64,000 nt of DNA from Diadema setosum (lineage: Eukaryota > Echinodermata > Echinoidea > Diadematoida > Diadematidae): contig NC_092700.1 in the NCBI RefSeq assembly GCF_964275005.1, positions 18,255,015 through 18,319,014 on the forward strand, written 5' to 3'. A program made the position numbers and the translations under genes. The notes beneath the pieces were generated by a model. It searched no databases and was not told the DNA's origin. It saw nothing but the letters and a program-made list of their open reading frames with translations. Positions 13,101-24,586 of the stretch are shown here, in pieces (position 1 is the first letter of the stretch; each line of letters begins with the position of its first letter).

Positions 13101-15204
13101 CGCATATTTAGATTCGAAATAGGTATCAAACTTTCAACTCGGACCTCCGAGAAAAAAAGAGAGGATGTAAGATTGTTCAAGGGAATCCTGAATCCCGCGT
13201 GGAATTAGACAAGACGGTGGGTGTACATTACAATTTGTTCTGTAAGATTTATGTTTGACATTATAAATGAGGAAGTAAAAATAAAAGAAACAACATTAAC
13301 TACATTTTGTGAAAACATACACTAATTAGGTGTGGAAAATCAAACTTCATAAGCAGCGTATATTGTAATTTCACTCATGTACCCGATATGGCAGACGAGC
13401 CCTTTGCCATGCGAGTGTCGCTCACGCTGGAGAACCGATGGATGGACGGGCTGGAAATCTCTACAAACCCCGTACACATCAACCTTGCCCGGGAATTCAT
13501 TACAGGCGTGAGTATAATGTCTGTATTTAATAATGCGAGATGATCAAAGCGAGAATCTACTTCGTTTTTTATAATTGATTTGGATGAAACACAATATGAT
13601 CAACTGCACAAAACAGTGAAGATTTCAGTAAAATTGCACGAAACTCTCGTCATTGGTCTTGGAAACAAAATTTACACCTTTTTTTTTCTTACACCAATAC
13701 TGAGAAAAGAAATTTAAGGCCACACAAGTCTCCGATTTTCTTACCCACAATGCTTTTTAAGAATTTAACTTTTGGCATGAAATCAAATCAAATCAAATCG
13801 AATCAGTTGAAGTTGAGGGCATTGTATCCTTTGCGCGAACGCTTGAATATGGAATGTAGATATTATACACATTTGTGATGTCGTTTGTACAGGGTAACTC
13901 ATAGCTGGCAGCATTATAAGGTCTAGTATCTGGTTGTGAGGAAGAAAGCGATGGGTGCTACCTGGAAATTTTTCTATTCTGAATTTCCTTTTTTTTTCCT
14001 CTCTCTCCTATGTGTGTGTGTGTGTGTGATTTCTTTTTCGTTGATCAACATTGCTGATTGTATATTGTGTGTATACATTCAAGATGAATATTTTGTCATG
14101 TGAAATTATAGAAATTAAAGATTATGGAAAAACCAAAAAATGTATAATATGTGTAGTTGATTATTATATATTTACTATTTTTCATCTCCCCAGGTCAACT
14201 CTACCTTCCAAAATGCAAAATCTTCTTTTGTCGACATATACCAAGGAGCAACCATTTTCCACTTTACGTGAGTACATGACAAATTTGTCTTTCTATACCA
14301 TTATGGAGGCCTTATAGTAGCTGGGTGTGAGTATGAAATCATGATAAAGCAGCCAACTGCTATTCAACATTGTTCAACAACTTCTTGATGTGTCGGAATT
14401 ATTTACTTGACTCTACCGTAAGACACTGTTCGTATAATGAAAGGAAATCTGAGTAGTATTGATTATGGTGAAGATGATAATAAATGAATGAATGAAATAA
14501 ATGAAAATGAATGTAGTAATAGCAAATGAAAAAAAAAAAGTATTGATAATGACAGCGATGGTAGTAATAAGCTAATCTGAACATCAAAAGATCTTGCTTC
14601 AGTTTGTCCTTTTTTTTTTTACTCGATTGTCAATACTTTCAGTCGGGTTTAGAGCAGTATGGATTTTTTAAACATCACTTTATCGAAATCGTGCGTCATG
14701 AATCGTATGATATTCGAATATTCACGTTCATTCATGGCAGAAGTTAGAAAGCATGCGTTCAGATTTGGTTACTTTTCCTCCCTTCGGTGACGTCAGAAAT
14801 GATATTGGGCTGATTAGGACGTCGTTCCGAAGCTTCTTCAGCAGTCCACCGAGATATCCAAAAAACTAGGTAAAACAAAGTGGTCCTATCAGCCTATGTA
14901 TAATAAAAGATGGGACCCACCGTGTTTTAACTTTGTTTCTGAACTTTTTTTAAAGAAAGTATACGTTCAGACTTAGTTGCTTTTCTCTCTTTTGATGACG
15001 TTAAGAAATGACATGGGGCTGATTAGGACGTCGTTCAGGAGCTTCTTCAGCGGTCCGCCGAGCGACGAAGCCTTCTCGACGGAAGACACCTTCAGCAGTC
15101 AATTCGAGACGGAGTTGAGGGCGGGCTTTATCGACGGCAGGTTCACGTCACTGAGCATTGAACCCGATGCGCAAATATTGTTTGTCGATTTCACAACAAC
15201 GTAA
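117..15204 (+). CDS. Type II membrane protein with SEA domain (protease-less paralogue of the downstream gene)
   Basis: Exons joined by eye: 117-140, 8928-9171, 9946-10422, 12031-12051, 13395-13507, 14194-14267, 15006-15204 (383 residues). All introns are GT-AG and phases match (0,1,1,1,0,2). The N-terminal ~220 residues are cytoplasmic: acidic and proline-rich with several PPPPP-type stretches that could bind SH3, WW or EVH1 domains, then an Asp-rich stretch. A single membrane segment lies at about 222-246 (MWVLIFILAAGGIAVVFYF), with no signal peptide, so the topology is type II. A 7-residue micro-exon follows, then a SEA-type domain over the last three exons. The frame stops at TAA 15202, right after the domain. 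No protease exons are visible before the next gene 9 kb on. SEA identity rests on the parallel exon structure and alignment with the gene at 24587. Weak points: the 8-codon first exon could belong to another transcript (ATG 8952 is the alternative start), and a weak GT at 15201 could extend the gene. Confidence 0.62.
1215..1285 (+). repeat. tRNA-like sequence, probably a SINE head
   Basis: A Pol III B-box-like element GGTTCGAGTCC lies at 1271-1281, and an A-box-like TGGTTCAGAGCACGG about 50 bases upstream. I cannot fold a clean acceptor stem, so a decayed tRNA-derived SINE is more likely than a functional tRNA. Confidence 0.35.
1294..1480. mobile_element. MITE-like inverted-repeat element (TA-type)
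   Basis: The left end CAGAGCACTCTCGTTATA is mirrored by the right end (reverse complement CAGTGTACTCCCGTTATA), with repeated cgttataac/gttataa motifs inside. The left flank is TA and the right flank CA. The pattern fits non-autonomous mariner/pogo-type elements. A degenerate relative may lie at 45380-45545. Confidence 0.5.
2313..2367. repeat. CAAA/CACA low-complexity repeat
   Basis: Runs of caaacaaacaaac interspersed with acacaca. Confidence 0.85.
2493..2955. repeat. Inverted minisatellite built from ttcgttaatccgaaaatgaa-type units
   Basis: Roughly 45-base units carry GTTCGTTAATCCGAAAATGA and TTCGTTATTCCGAAGG. Orientation flips near 2765, so the whole block is a large imperfect palindrome. 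A related shorter block is at 36574-36853. Both share the phrase attccctatacctagagg, so they are copies of one element. Confidence 0.8.
4129..4206. repeat. TATC tetranucleotide microsatellite
   Basis: About 17 nearly perfect tatc units with two single-base interruptions, followed by a diverged tctctct tail. It lies within the first intron. Confidence 0.95.
4455..4500. repeat. Perfect short hairpin
   Basis: CAATTAAAACG plus a TTTGCATG arm is mirrored by CATGCAAA plus CGTTTTAATTG around a 3-base loop, with near-perfect pairing over 20 bp per arm. It could be a tiny palindromic MITE end or a structured RNA. No function can be assigned. Confidence 0.7.
5803..6200. repeat. TAATAC/TACCAA-type satellite array
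   Basis: About 400 bases of aatacta hexamers, with an internal block of taccaa units (about 5980-6090). It creates spurious long open frames reading alternating Thr-Asn on one strand and Ile-Ser on the other. Confidence 0.95.
11415..11863. mobile_element. Pogo/Tigger-like MITE with TA duplication
   Basis: Terminal inverted repeats are CAGTTGAACCTCT at the left and AGAGGTTCAACTG at the right, each flanked by TA (11413-11414 and 11864-11865). Internal tatccgg motifs repeat near both ends. It lies in an intron of the first SEA gene. No transposase reading frame. Confidence 0.75.
11892..11977. mobile_element. Short AACCCTT...AGGGTT inverted element
   Basis: Ends AACCCTTCGTGTGTC and GGCACACAGAGGGTT are near-mirror images. 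A second copy with the same organisation lies at 35856-35955, so this is a small dispersed family. Confidence 0.5.
14746..14942 (+). pseudogene. Duplicated partial copy of the last SEA exon with a MITE fragment fused to it
   Basis: 14746-14853 duplicates 14953-15061, including the polypyrimidine tract, the acceptor and the first ~18 codons (GLIRTSFRSFF in both). In the upstream copy the acceptor is CAG, arguably stronger than the AAG used downstream. The coding sequence then runs into a palindromic-repeat fragment (gagatatccaaaa, family of 33898-34299) and stops at TAG 14867. If spliced in, it would truncate the SEA domain; it may be a dead duplicate or a poison exon. Confidence 0.75.
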
Positions 15205-16266
15205 CTGGAAAAGAAAAAGCATGAAAAGAAAACCCAAAGTGGCAAAAAACTGGTACTGCCATGGGTGCTTTGATATGTTCTTAATGTTCAGAGAGCAATA
15301 TATTATGTCCTTTATGATTGTGTCACTTCGATTCTTTGTTGGTTACTGGTTTGACCCTGTCAGAATTTCAGCACAAGTAATTCACAAAGTTATACTCGCG
15401 TCATTGCCACTAATAGGTAGTAAAACTTTCACGGAGAGTGATTCATAACCTTTTATACGTAGCAGTAATCACGTGACAACACAAATTGCTTAGATTTCGC
15501 TAAATGCTGAGCGTTAACATGATAAACGCGCCTTCGATACGATCATTAATGTTTTTTGTGTGTTATTTCTCCTACTCACACCACCAATAAGACGTGCTGT
15601 TGCCTCAGCAATTTATAAAATCTGTTCTGATAGTTTTTTGAATCGGGTTAGAGACTTTGACCCGTTTTTACAATCATCTGTATCCCAGAAATTAAGTGTA
15701 ACGCGTTTGTTCTGATTCATACAATCCAAATACCACATGTGTAATACACAATGTTTAGGCATGTATGTAGACTTGTAAGGGCTTGCAACATTGTATGAAG
15801 TCCACTCCCATCATGAGCAACCAAATTCAGTGATGTCAACTGCTTTAAAATTGAAGGAATTTTACAGGGTTGCAACCTGTAAAAGCTTAATGATGTAGAA
15901 TGGCATGGAATGGTGCTAAAAAGCTGTGTAGGGCCTATGTTATACTCTTCATGTATAATGCCCAAGAGAAGCTCAGCCCAAGTCAAATTTGCATTAAGAA
16001 AAGTAATAGATGAATTATTTCAAAGACTTGTTTATCTCGCTGTGGGCTTGAACTTGACGTGATGTTACCAACTCCCCACCCCCCTAAGATCTTCTCAAGT
16101 AATAGCAAGAGCTACTGTTCAGTTATAGTGTGCACCATAATGGTCAGACATTGGGCATTATGTAATGTTAGTTACATCAGTCCGACCTTCATATTTGGTC
16201 TGTCGGCGGCTTTTACATCTGAGCTGCATTTCAGGAGCAAGTCAGCCGTCTTTTACTTTCGTATTA

Positions 16267-16420
16267 GGGAGCTTTAGATTTTAGACGCGCGGACGTTCAA
16301 AGAGAAAAAAAAAACACGATCTGAGCGTGCGCAGTAGCGCGGATCAAGTTACTGCGCACACTCAGATCATGTTTTTTTTTTTCTCTTTGAACGTCCGCGC
16401 GTCTAAAATCTAAAGCTCCC
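16267..16420. mobile_element. Palindromic MITE with TATTA target-site duplication
   Basis: The arms starting GGGAGCTTTAGATTTTAG pair almost perfectly over about 60 bases each, around a short centre. TATTA flanks both ends (16262-16266 and 16421-16425). The arms contain an A9-10 tract and a GC-rich ACGCGCGGACG block. Confidence 0.8.
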
Positions 16421-17221
16421 TATTATTGAAACAAGACGTTAATCATTTCTGTGACAATGAGTTAACTATGCAGAAATTTTACTTACATAATACCTATGAA
16501 CCGTAGAAATAAATGTTGCACCACGCAGATTTAATCTCAAAACAAAAAGCAGGGAGAACAAAGGTAGCTTTTCTGCGCAGAAGCCTTTCAGTTGTATTCA
16601 GAAATCATGGTGCCTAAACTCGAATGATTCACCGTTGAACAACTCCATCAAGTGAGGGAAATGAAAAAGAATCAACTATAAACATAATACAATCATTGCC
16701 AGTAACAATGAATCTGTAACCAGGAAAGCACAGAGCTTTCTTTTCCCTTCTCTTCTATTTTCTTTGTATAACACCTACGAGCCGATATTTTGTTGCATTC
16801 ATTGAACTCAGCTGATGCAAAAAGTATTGTATTTAAATCACATCTGACATTTCCCCCCAGGGAAGTTCCTTTTTCCCCCTTCTTTTTATAAGTGAGGGTT
16901 TCTTTTTTAAACCCTCGCACGCCAATACCTGTGTTGACATGTAATTACTGTTGTGACGAAATTATCACGAAATGCTCTTCCAAACACGGCAACTTATAGT
17001 TTCTTTAGCAGATTCTTGTTTGTTTGTTCTTTTAAAACAGAAATCAGGGTGCAAACACGTGGCAAACATATTTGTCTGAAATATTATCTGGGAGTCTAAG
17101 CAATTGACATTACATGTACTATGTTCTGTACAGATTTGATATTTTTGATATTTTGTTTTTACTGTTAGATTTGTCGCAGTTTGTCGAATAGACCTGTATG
17201 TAGGTACTGAGTGTCGAGGTA

Positions 17222-17514
17222 TCCCTGCTGGAAAGAACACTGCAGTGTCCCACAGTGTGTTCCCAGTGTGGTCAAATAGTCGACTACACGGTCGAATTTA
17301 ACAGTGTGGAGATGATTTCACACTGTGATTTGGTTTTCACAGAGTGTTCACATGGTAATGTTCTGTGCCACATCGTGAACTGATGATTCACAATGTGTTC
17401 ACACTGTTAAGATGCTCAAATTTAACAGTGTAAAAAGAGATTTCACACTGTGTTCACATTGTGTTCACACTGTGTTTCTCACACTGTGGGACGATGTGTT
17501 CTTTCCAGCAGGGA
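17222..17514. mobile_element. CACAGTGTG-rich MITE with TA duplication (copy 1)
   Basis: Ends TCCCTGCTGGAAAGAACAC and its reverse complement, flanked by TA on both sides (17220-17221, 17515-17516). The interior is built from repeated cacagtgtg/cacactgtg palindromic units. Confidence 0.8.
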
Positions 17515-18995
17515 TATTCTCAAGACCTTTATAAGCGACAGAGACCGACTGCTGTTTTTGTTCATTTTTTTTTCATGTAATACAATTATCATGGCATGAA
17601 TGGATGTCAGTTCGTTTGGTACTGATTGCAGGTCTGTATAGATGTGCAACAAGAATGGCCGAAATCATTGTGACAAATAAACAGCATTCCACCCTATCCT
17701 AGACGAACGTGGAAAATAATTTGAGTTCATCGTTGCACTTTGATTGTATGACACAAATAGTTATGTTGTATTGGCAGCTGCTTTCTTCAAGTGCCGAAGA
17801 ACTTTATTGTCTTTGAATTTCTTCTTGAGTGTGTCACTGGCATATTAAAAAATGATGATTCCTTTATGTTTAAATGTTTAATTAAGATATCTTGTATCAA
17901 ATCGTTTCTGCCCTATTCCTTCTCTTCCATCTATTTTCTTTCAAACATGTCACTTTTCGTCTCCATTGTTACGACTCGGGTCCGAGCATTTTTGAGGTTT
18001 CTCACAATATTTCGCTTGGTTTGAATATATGAACATTTCGAGAAACGAATGAATTACGTCATGAGCATACGAGCAAACACTCTATTACAGTAACAAAGTC
18101 TTGTTATTTTAGTCCTTGTGAAAGAATGGGGATGGCAGTTTAAAATGGGCCTGCCTGTAATGATAAAGAAAGGAAAAAACAAACAAACAAACAAACAGAG
18201 CAATCCAACCAAAGGGAGACAAAACAAAATCCACTCTTTATAAGCCTGTAATCGCCCCTTCTCTCCCCAAACCTCCCCCTTATATCTTCTGCTCGATCCC
18301 TCCTCAGTCTGTCTCTTTCTCGCTCATAAAAAAATCTAAAGCGTATAAGGTGCTTTCGCAAAAATGTAAACCCGATGTATATGTTGCGACCTGATACAGA
18401 AGTCTTCCATGTACACATTCAGTCTGTTTTCACAAAGCCTTTACCATCGATGTTCACGTCGTATCACTTAAATTCATAGTGTTGTCTTCATTAATGAATT
18501 GTATGCCATATATCCCGTGCTGCAGGTATGCTGACTATACATAGAATAATGTCGGCTATAAGGAATGCACATTTTATCACAGTAAACGGCAAGAAGAGGA
18601 ACATCTATACACTGCTGCATATACCCGTATGGCGATGCACATACGATTGGCTGAATTATCATGATTAAAACATTGCCAACATTGTGGTTATGGACTCAAT
18701 GGAGTCTTATGAATTTGTTTTTCAGAGGTACCTTCCCCTCAGAAAAAAAAAGACATATTATTTACTCATAAATTTTGCTGTTTGTGGTTGAGGCTGTTAC
18801 GATTATTACTAGCAGTAAGTACAGGTTTAGAATTTTCAAGATTGTTTCTGTTTTATCTGTTCCTTTTTTATGTTATGCTTTACAAATATCTCATTTTGAG
18901 AAATTTTTGATATAAAGAAAGTTTATATACAAAATAAAGTATGTGTATATATGAGTTTGCTAATCGCTTGTCTTGTTTTTTCATCACATCATTTC

Positions 18996-19024
18996 GTGTG
19001 CGTGTGTGTGTGTGTGTGTGTGTG
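18996..19024. repeat. GT dinucleotide microsatellite
   Basis: About 14 GT units. Confidence 0.9.
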
Positions 19025-19059
19025 AAAGAGAGTGTGTTAATGTTATTCCAAATGATTGG

Positions 19060-19760
19060 AAAATGAGAGACCATTACATACAGGTTGACGTTCATAATTT
19101 TGGTATTAGATTAAAAACTGGGGATCAAATAGGAACATTGTCTAATCTAAATTCTAAGAAAAAAAAATATTAATTTCAGACAGTTTCAGGAAGATTATAA
19201 TTTACAAAAACGAGATGGGTGTAATCAATATGATTTTGGTAAGGAAGAAATTCAGGAAATGTTTTTGAGAATAAGAAGACGCGCAGTAATTTGTCGTATG
19301 TACAGGGAATTGTATACTATAAACACCTTCATAGATTTGGATTTGTATCTGGTAAATTATGATCTTTTTGTATAAAGGAAGAGGAGGCGTATTCACATAT
19401 ATTTCTGTTTTGTGAACAAGTTCAAAGAACTTGGCAATAATCAATAGGTTAGATTTGAGGGAAATAGACATCGGTGACTAGCTGGATTTGATTTTTTATG
19501 GGGATCCAAGGAAAGTTTCATAGAATCGAAATGTGCAGTTCCATTATTCATTATATATTCCATTATATATTTTTCCATATCAAAAGGAGTGCTTCCTTCA
19601 ATAAACGAATTTGTTTTAATGACGATTATAGATTGTAAAGATCAAGAAAAGGAATAAGCGATTCCCTGGCAGTATCAACGCTATAATTTTGTATTTTAAG
19701 CATTTGAGTGAGTGAGAGTGTAAGCCGGTTCACCGGATATGGGGTAGGGTGTGTGTGTGT

Positions 19761-19801
<41 letters not shown>

Positions 19802-20005
19802 GGGGGGGGGTCATGCCTTGTTCCCGTCTGTTTGATGTGTTTGTTTCTTTTCCTTTTTTTTAATACAAAATCCTTTCTTTTTCATTCGTTATATTGACAA
19901 TGTGGAATTTATTTTGTTATATTAAAATTTGTGTTACAGTCATGAAATAATTTGTATATTGTTTGTATGAAAAAGAAAGAAAAATGAAATATTGATAAAA
20001 AAAGT
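19060..20005 (+). pseudogene. Decayed LINE ORF2 C-terminal fragment (Tx1/L1-like)
   Basis: In broken frames around 19365-19440 the sequence reads CIKEEEAYSHIFLFCEQVQ followed by RTW. This matches the Cys-x-x-Glu...His-x-Phe-x-x-Cys...Trp finger found at the C terminus of L1/Tx1-type ORF2 proteins. Upstream pieces (IQEMFLRIRRR and neighbours) look like the preceding region. Stops and frameshifts are frequent. A tail with gtatattgtttgtatgaaaa and poly-A-like ends lies near 19940-20000. Confidence 0.45.
19750..19811. repeat. GT microsatellite followed by a G run
   Basis: Alternating gt interrupted by one tatg, ending in 11-12 consecutive G. Confidence 0.9.
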
Positions 20006-20133
20006 GTGTGTGTGATATCAAGCATGGTCGAATTACATAGGTTAAATAAGATGGATCTTTGGTGTGTCCAGGTTCCTTGAAGAGACGATTCATGTTATAC
20101 TGTTACAGTTTCAACTCTTCACATCTTAAAGTA

Positions 20134-20292
20134 TAGGGTCAAATCTGTCGTAGCGGCCACCCGCTACATATACGGCCACCAAATCCCTCCGAAAGAAAAA
20201 CCATATTAAAGACCCGGTATATAGCGGCCACCTGCCAATAGCTGCCACCTTTTCGTCTCCATTTGGTGGCCGCTATAGACAGGTTCGACTGT
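20134..20292. mobile_element. MITE with AGCGGCCACC ends
   Basis: The left portion tagcggccacccgcta is mirrored by the right portion ggtggccgctataga, and the right end reads GGTTCGACTG. Resembles pogo/Tigger-type non-autonomous elements (CAGTCGAACC end). The left end is diverged. Confidence 0.5.
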
Positions 20293-22022
20293 ATATCAGT
20301 TTTTGATTAATCAGTATATAGTTGATAATGTTTTCTTATTTGGAAAGAAAATTGATGGGATAGAACTGATGTTTGACACTCACTGATGAGACATGTAAAA
20401 AAAAAAAAAAAAAAAAAAATTTGCAAATAAGAGAGCTATTTTGATCGGAATAATGTTCCAAAGTATACGCCATGTTTCCAGGACCAGCCCATATTTGTTT
20501 TCGCGTGTCTGTTTTTCCAACGCTGTGCACATTTCTTTCTTCCTTTTTCCCCACTCTGTTGACTTGGTTTGGTTGCATACACTTTGTGTAAAGATGGGCA
20601 ACACGGGTGACTGCACACTTCTTCCAGTCTTCCATTGTGACGTCATGATTGCCCACGCCTCATTTTCTATCCCGTGCCCCTTCTGTGTGTTTTTGAGAAG
20701 AGGAACGAGGGGGGGGGGGGGGTGGAGGCATACAAATTGGCCCTATTCATAACAATGGCATTATACCTGTGCCCTTTGCTATACATGTACCTGATACTAT
20801 ACACGCCGGTAACTTCAACCGACTTTGTACACTTGAAAAGGAAACCATTCAGAATTCTTGGTGTCTTTTGACCCGAGTTTTCAAAATTGAAATGCCATTT
20901 GGTAACTGTGTAAGTGGCTACGGCTAAGGCCCTATAATAGCGGTTACTGACACTAAAAATTTCGCTTTACTTTTTATAACTTTGACCACAGAAATACCGT
21001 CATTTGGATCCAATAGTATGATGTTATCTTCGAGTTATTTCCTTTATTGAAAAGAGGAAGCCCAAGGGGATAACTTCAAGGTGATGGAATGCATTTCCAC
21101 GTTATTTCGACGGCAGTGTACGATTGGGTTTCATCCTGAGGGAGATCCATTCAGTTCGGTCTCTTTACGGTAAGTAATATAGGTACTCGTAACAAATCTG
21201 CAACCGGTCTACATCACAAAATATTTCAATAATCAGTAATACACGACATTAGACTTCACTGTAAGAGCGGATCATAATAGCTGCGTATCGAATGTCTCGT
21301 GCAATTTTTGTTTCATGTAAGACAAAGCGACTCTGACAATAAATGAATATTTTCAGAATATTCGCAATTCCTTTTTCTGTCGATTCATTTCCGCCTGGAG
21401 TTTGGGGAGGGCTAGCCTGAAAATATTGTCCACCCTCAAATTTCTTTGCTCTTTATTCTGAGTCCAGATTTTAAAAAAATCTACTTCAGTCATTCATAAA
21501 TTATTATAACTCTCATACGACAGTCAAGGCCGCAGGCACCAATACTGTAAATCGAAATCCCGGTGGCATGAATACAGCTTCAGCAAAGATTGAACGCCAT
21601 TTTAAATCATTATTATATCAGGCGTATTTCTCAAACCAAGGAGCTTCAAACACCAAACGATAAAGCTCATGTAACATGTCGGCATATTTCCTGACACCAT
21701 GCAGGGGAAAACAGCCTCTGGTTGTGACCTATAAATGTCTTTACTCATTAGCTTAGAGACCAGGCACACACGCGTGAAATCAAAGGCGTAAATCGATCCG
21801 GGCGTAAATGCTGGTTTGCGATAATTTCGGTTGCCTCTATATAGTGTTTATGTATTTTGAACAATACAGCGTAGACAAAATAAATTTTTGTGTTTGCATG
21901 TTTGGCCGTATCAACACTACCGATAATTACGATATCAGCTAAAAAAAAAACCCAAAAAGACAAACAATACAATACAATATTGGGGCACAACGAATTGCTT
22001 TCAAATGCACTGAAATTGCCAC

Positions 22023-22094
22023 TGATATTTATAGTAATGATGATGATTATTAATAATAACAACAATAATGATAGTAATAGCAATAATAATAATG

Positions 22095-22152
<58 letters not shown>

Positions 22153-22165
22153 TAACAAAAATGAT
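22023..22165. repeat. AAT/GAT trinucleotide microsatellite
   Basis: About 45 near-perfect aat units with scattered gat, aac and agt. Confidence 0.95.
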
Positions 22166-22345
22166 AATAATATGGCAGTTTGCCCATTGTCTACCTCTTA
22201 ACCTCAGAGTATACAAGATGCAACTATCTATTATTCATGCACATTGAAAACATAAAAATGGCATCCAATATACCAAGACATTGTCAATAGATCTGCAGTG
22301 TGTGACAAAATCAATTCACTCAAACCAATGCTTACCAATAATCGT

Positions 22346-22721
22346 ATAGATTTGGTTGAGACATAATATCAGGTTTCTAACCTCTTTTGGTGAGATAATG
22401 AGAAACCTCTTATGAAATATGAAAGAGCACGTGATTCCATGAGGAATTCAACGTTTATTTAATAAAAGTTGGTTTTGAAATGGCTGAGATATCCAAAACA
22501 GAGCGACTCTGATAAAGTGTGGGACCCAATTTTTATTACCATCGCTTTGTTTTACTTTGTTTTTGGATGTTCCTGTCATTCCAAACCCAATTTCATCAAA
22601 TAAACTTTGAATTCCTCTTAAAATGATATGCTCTGTACTATTTCCTAAGTGTTTTCTTGGTATCTCGCAAAAAGTTAAAAGCCTAATTCTCATGTCAACC
22701 AATACTGTACTATTCCTTTAA
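22346..22721. mobile_element. Long palindromic MITE, gagatatccaaaa family (copy)
   Basis: Left arm ggttttgaaatggctgagatatcc and right arm ggatgttcctgtcattcc converge on a centre near 22525. Diverged copy of the family best seen at 33898-34299. Confidence 0.6.
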
Positions 22722-23612
22722 GTGGAAAAAAGGTGTTTCAAGGGAAATTGTCAGGGATTTATATTAAAAACTTGATATGCGATGGCATCCTGGATTAGTG
22801 AATTTTAATGGACCGTAGACGAAACCTTACAAACTTGTGTGTTCTAACAGATATGTACAAGGCATTCTAGTGGTTACCAAGGCAACTTCACTTTTGTTGA
22901 CTCACGTAGCGTGATTGAGATAACTATTAGTTTGAGAAAAACACAATTTCTTAAACATGTTAAAGTATGATCCCAAAAACTTTGGTCCCTAGTAAATCAT
23001 GGTAAGTCGGTTCATGCCTTTAAAACTCTGCAATGACGAGAAATCTTTAAATAAATTAAACGCAAGAATATAAAGTTGCTCCCGGAATCCCTAACGTAAT
23101 AGTATAATTACGCTGTTATATCACTAATGCTATACGTCTTATTTTTGATCATTTTTGATGGGCCCGGAGTCTACGATTCTTTTCAGAGTCATCCAAACTA
23201 AGTCAACACGGACTTTACACGTTCTACACACATATCTCTCTCGTACGATGATTGTCGTTCACTTTGTGAAGAGCTATACCAACTAGAGCTCAGAAGTGCA
23301 TGTTTGGTGGCGATACTGTCAGGAAGGCCTTACTATACTTACTGGCGTTTAACTTATGCTCGTTACGTTCACCTGCGATTTAGAAAGAGATGTTCTCTCA
23401 CCTCTGGTGACTATTTTGGTGATGTCACTCATTATCATGGTTATCATTATCAGAAGCTGACATATCGTACTCCCCCAGCTGTCCTGATCGGCGTGCGCAC
23501 GCTTTTCCAACGGCCGAGTCTGGTAGTATGGTACATGGAGTTTTATTCAATGGAGAAAACACCCGTAGACATTGCTGAGGAATGAAAGGAGCTAAAAAAA
23601 AAAGAGAAAAAA

Positions 23613-23700
23613 TTATGATGATGATGATGATGATGATGATAGTGATACTACTACTACTACTACTACTACTAATGATGATAATAATAGTAATAATAATCAT
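23613..23700. repeat. ATG and CTA trinucleotide microsatellites
   Basis: Nine or so atg units, then ctactacta, then mixed aat/gat. Confidence 0.9.
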
Positions 23701-24103
23701 TATTATTTTGTGGTTGTTTACTTTGCCGTATATCGTGTTTGTCTACTCTCTAGCTGTCTGTCTAGACCTTGTATCAATTTGCATAATAATTCACAATATC
23801 TAACATTTTAACATAGATTTGAATTTTTATGTTGTGTCACTTTGTTATATACATTCAGGTAGATTATAAACATAATCATGTTGGTTAGTAAACTATAGAA
23901 TAAACATAATTTCTTCCTCTCTCTCTCTCTCTCTTCTAAAAACATATTCAACATAAAGATAAATTCCTCTCACCGACTTGATTTCTTCTTCGTAAAAGAG
24001 AAGTAAACACGCAATAACACTTTCTCAATATATGTTTGCATCTCAAGGATCTGATCCGAACCTGTGATAGAGGAAGTTTTCATTGACAGCCGAACTCATC
24101 ATC

Positions 24104-24109
24104 ATGAAT
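24104..24109 (+). other. Candidate alternative first micro-exon of the protease gene
   Basis: ATGAAT is followed directly by a consensus donor GTGAGT, giving Met-Asn in phase 0. A pyrimidine-rich acceptor ending AAAG at about 24621 would enter in frame at the His-Arg-Thr codons of the membrane exon, paralleling the phase-0 first exon proposed for the upstream paralogue. Speculative; the start at 24587 is the simpler reading. Confidence 0.2.
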
Positions 24110-24586
24110 GTGAGTGTACGGAAATAATGTGGGGACTGCTACTGCTCTTGAAAAAGTTGTGTCGACTTAATTAAGCTATGAACACTCTAGTTGTCTTTAT
24201 CAATTTCATAACATCTTTAGTTCAGTCCAACTTTCTATTAGGAGACTACTATTATTCTTATGCAGGTCTCCTTGTTGATTTGTATTTGGCCCGTTACACA
24301 CACACCTCAACACTTGCATAGATAAAACTTGTGATTTGCATCTTTCTTTATTCAAATTTAAACATTATACTTCATTACTTACAACACCGTATCTCTCTGC
24401 AGAGTATCACTTTTTCTAATATCGAATGCTACATCGCTTAAAGTTTGGATGTGACAGTGAGAGATTTTTGAAGAGGTCCTTACTAACAAATAACAATTAA
24501 TGACAATTATCACAGGTTTCTCATTGCTATTATCATGCTTCGTCGTGTTTACATTATTGCCAATTAAAAGAACGATGTAGATTGTT

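Larger units (their letters stand above)
15205..24586. other. Intergenic region between the two SEA genes
   Basis: No convincing exon, in particular no trypsin-domain exon. It holds a 154-base palindromic MITE (16267-16420), a CACAGTGTG-rich MITE (17222-17514), a Tx1/L1-like LINE remnant (19060-20005), a GT microsatellite ending in a G run (19750-19810), a GCGGCCACC-ended MITE (20134-20292), an AAT microsatellite (22023-22165), a palindromic MITE (22346-22721) and mixed ATG/ACT microsatellites (23613-23700). The first AATAAA downstream of the first gene is near 16508. Confidence 0.5.
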
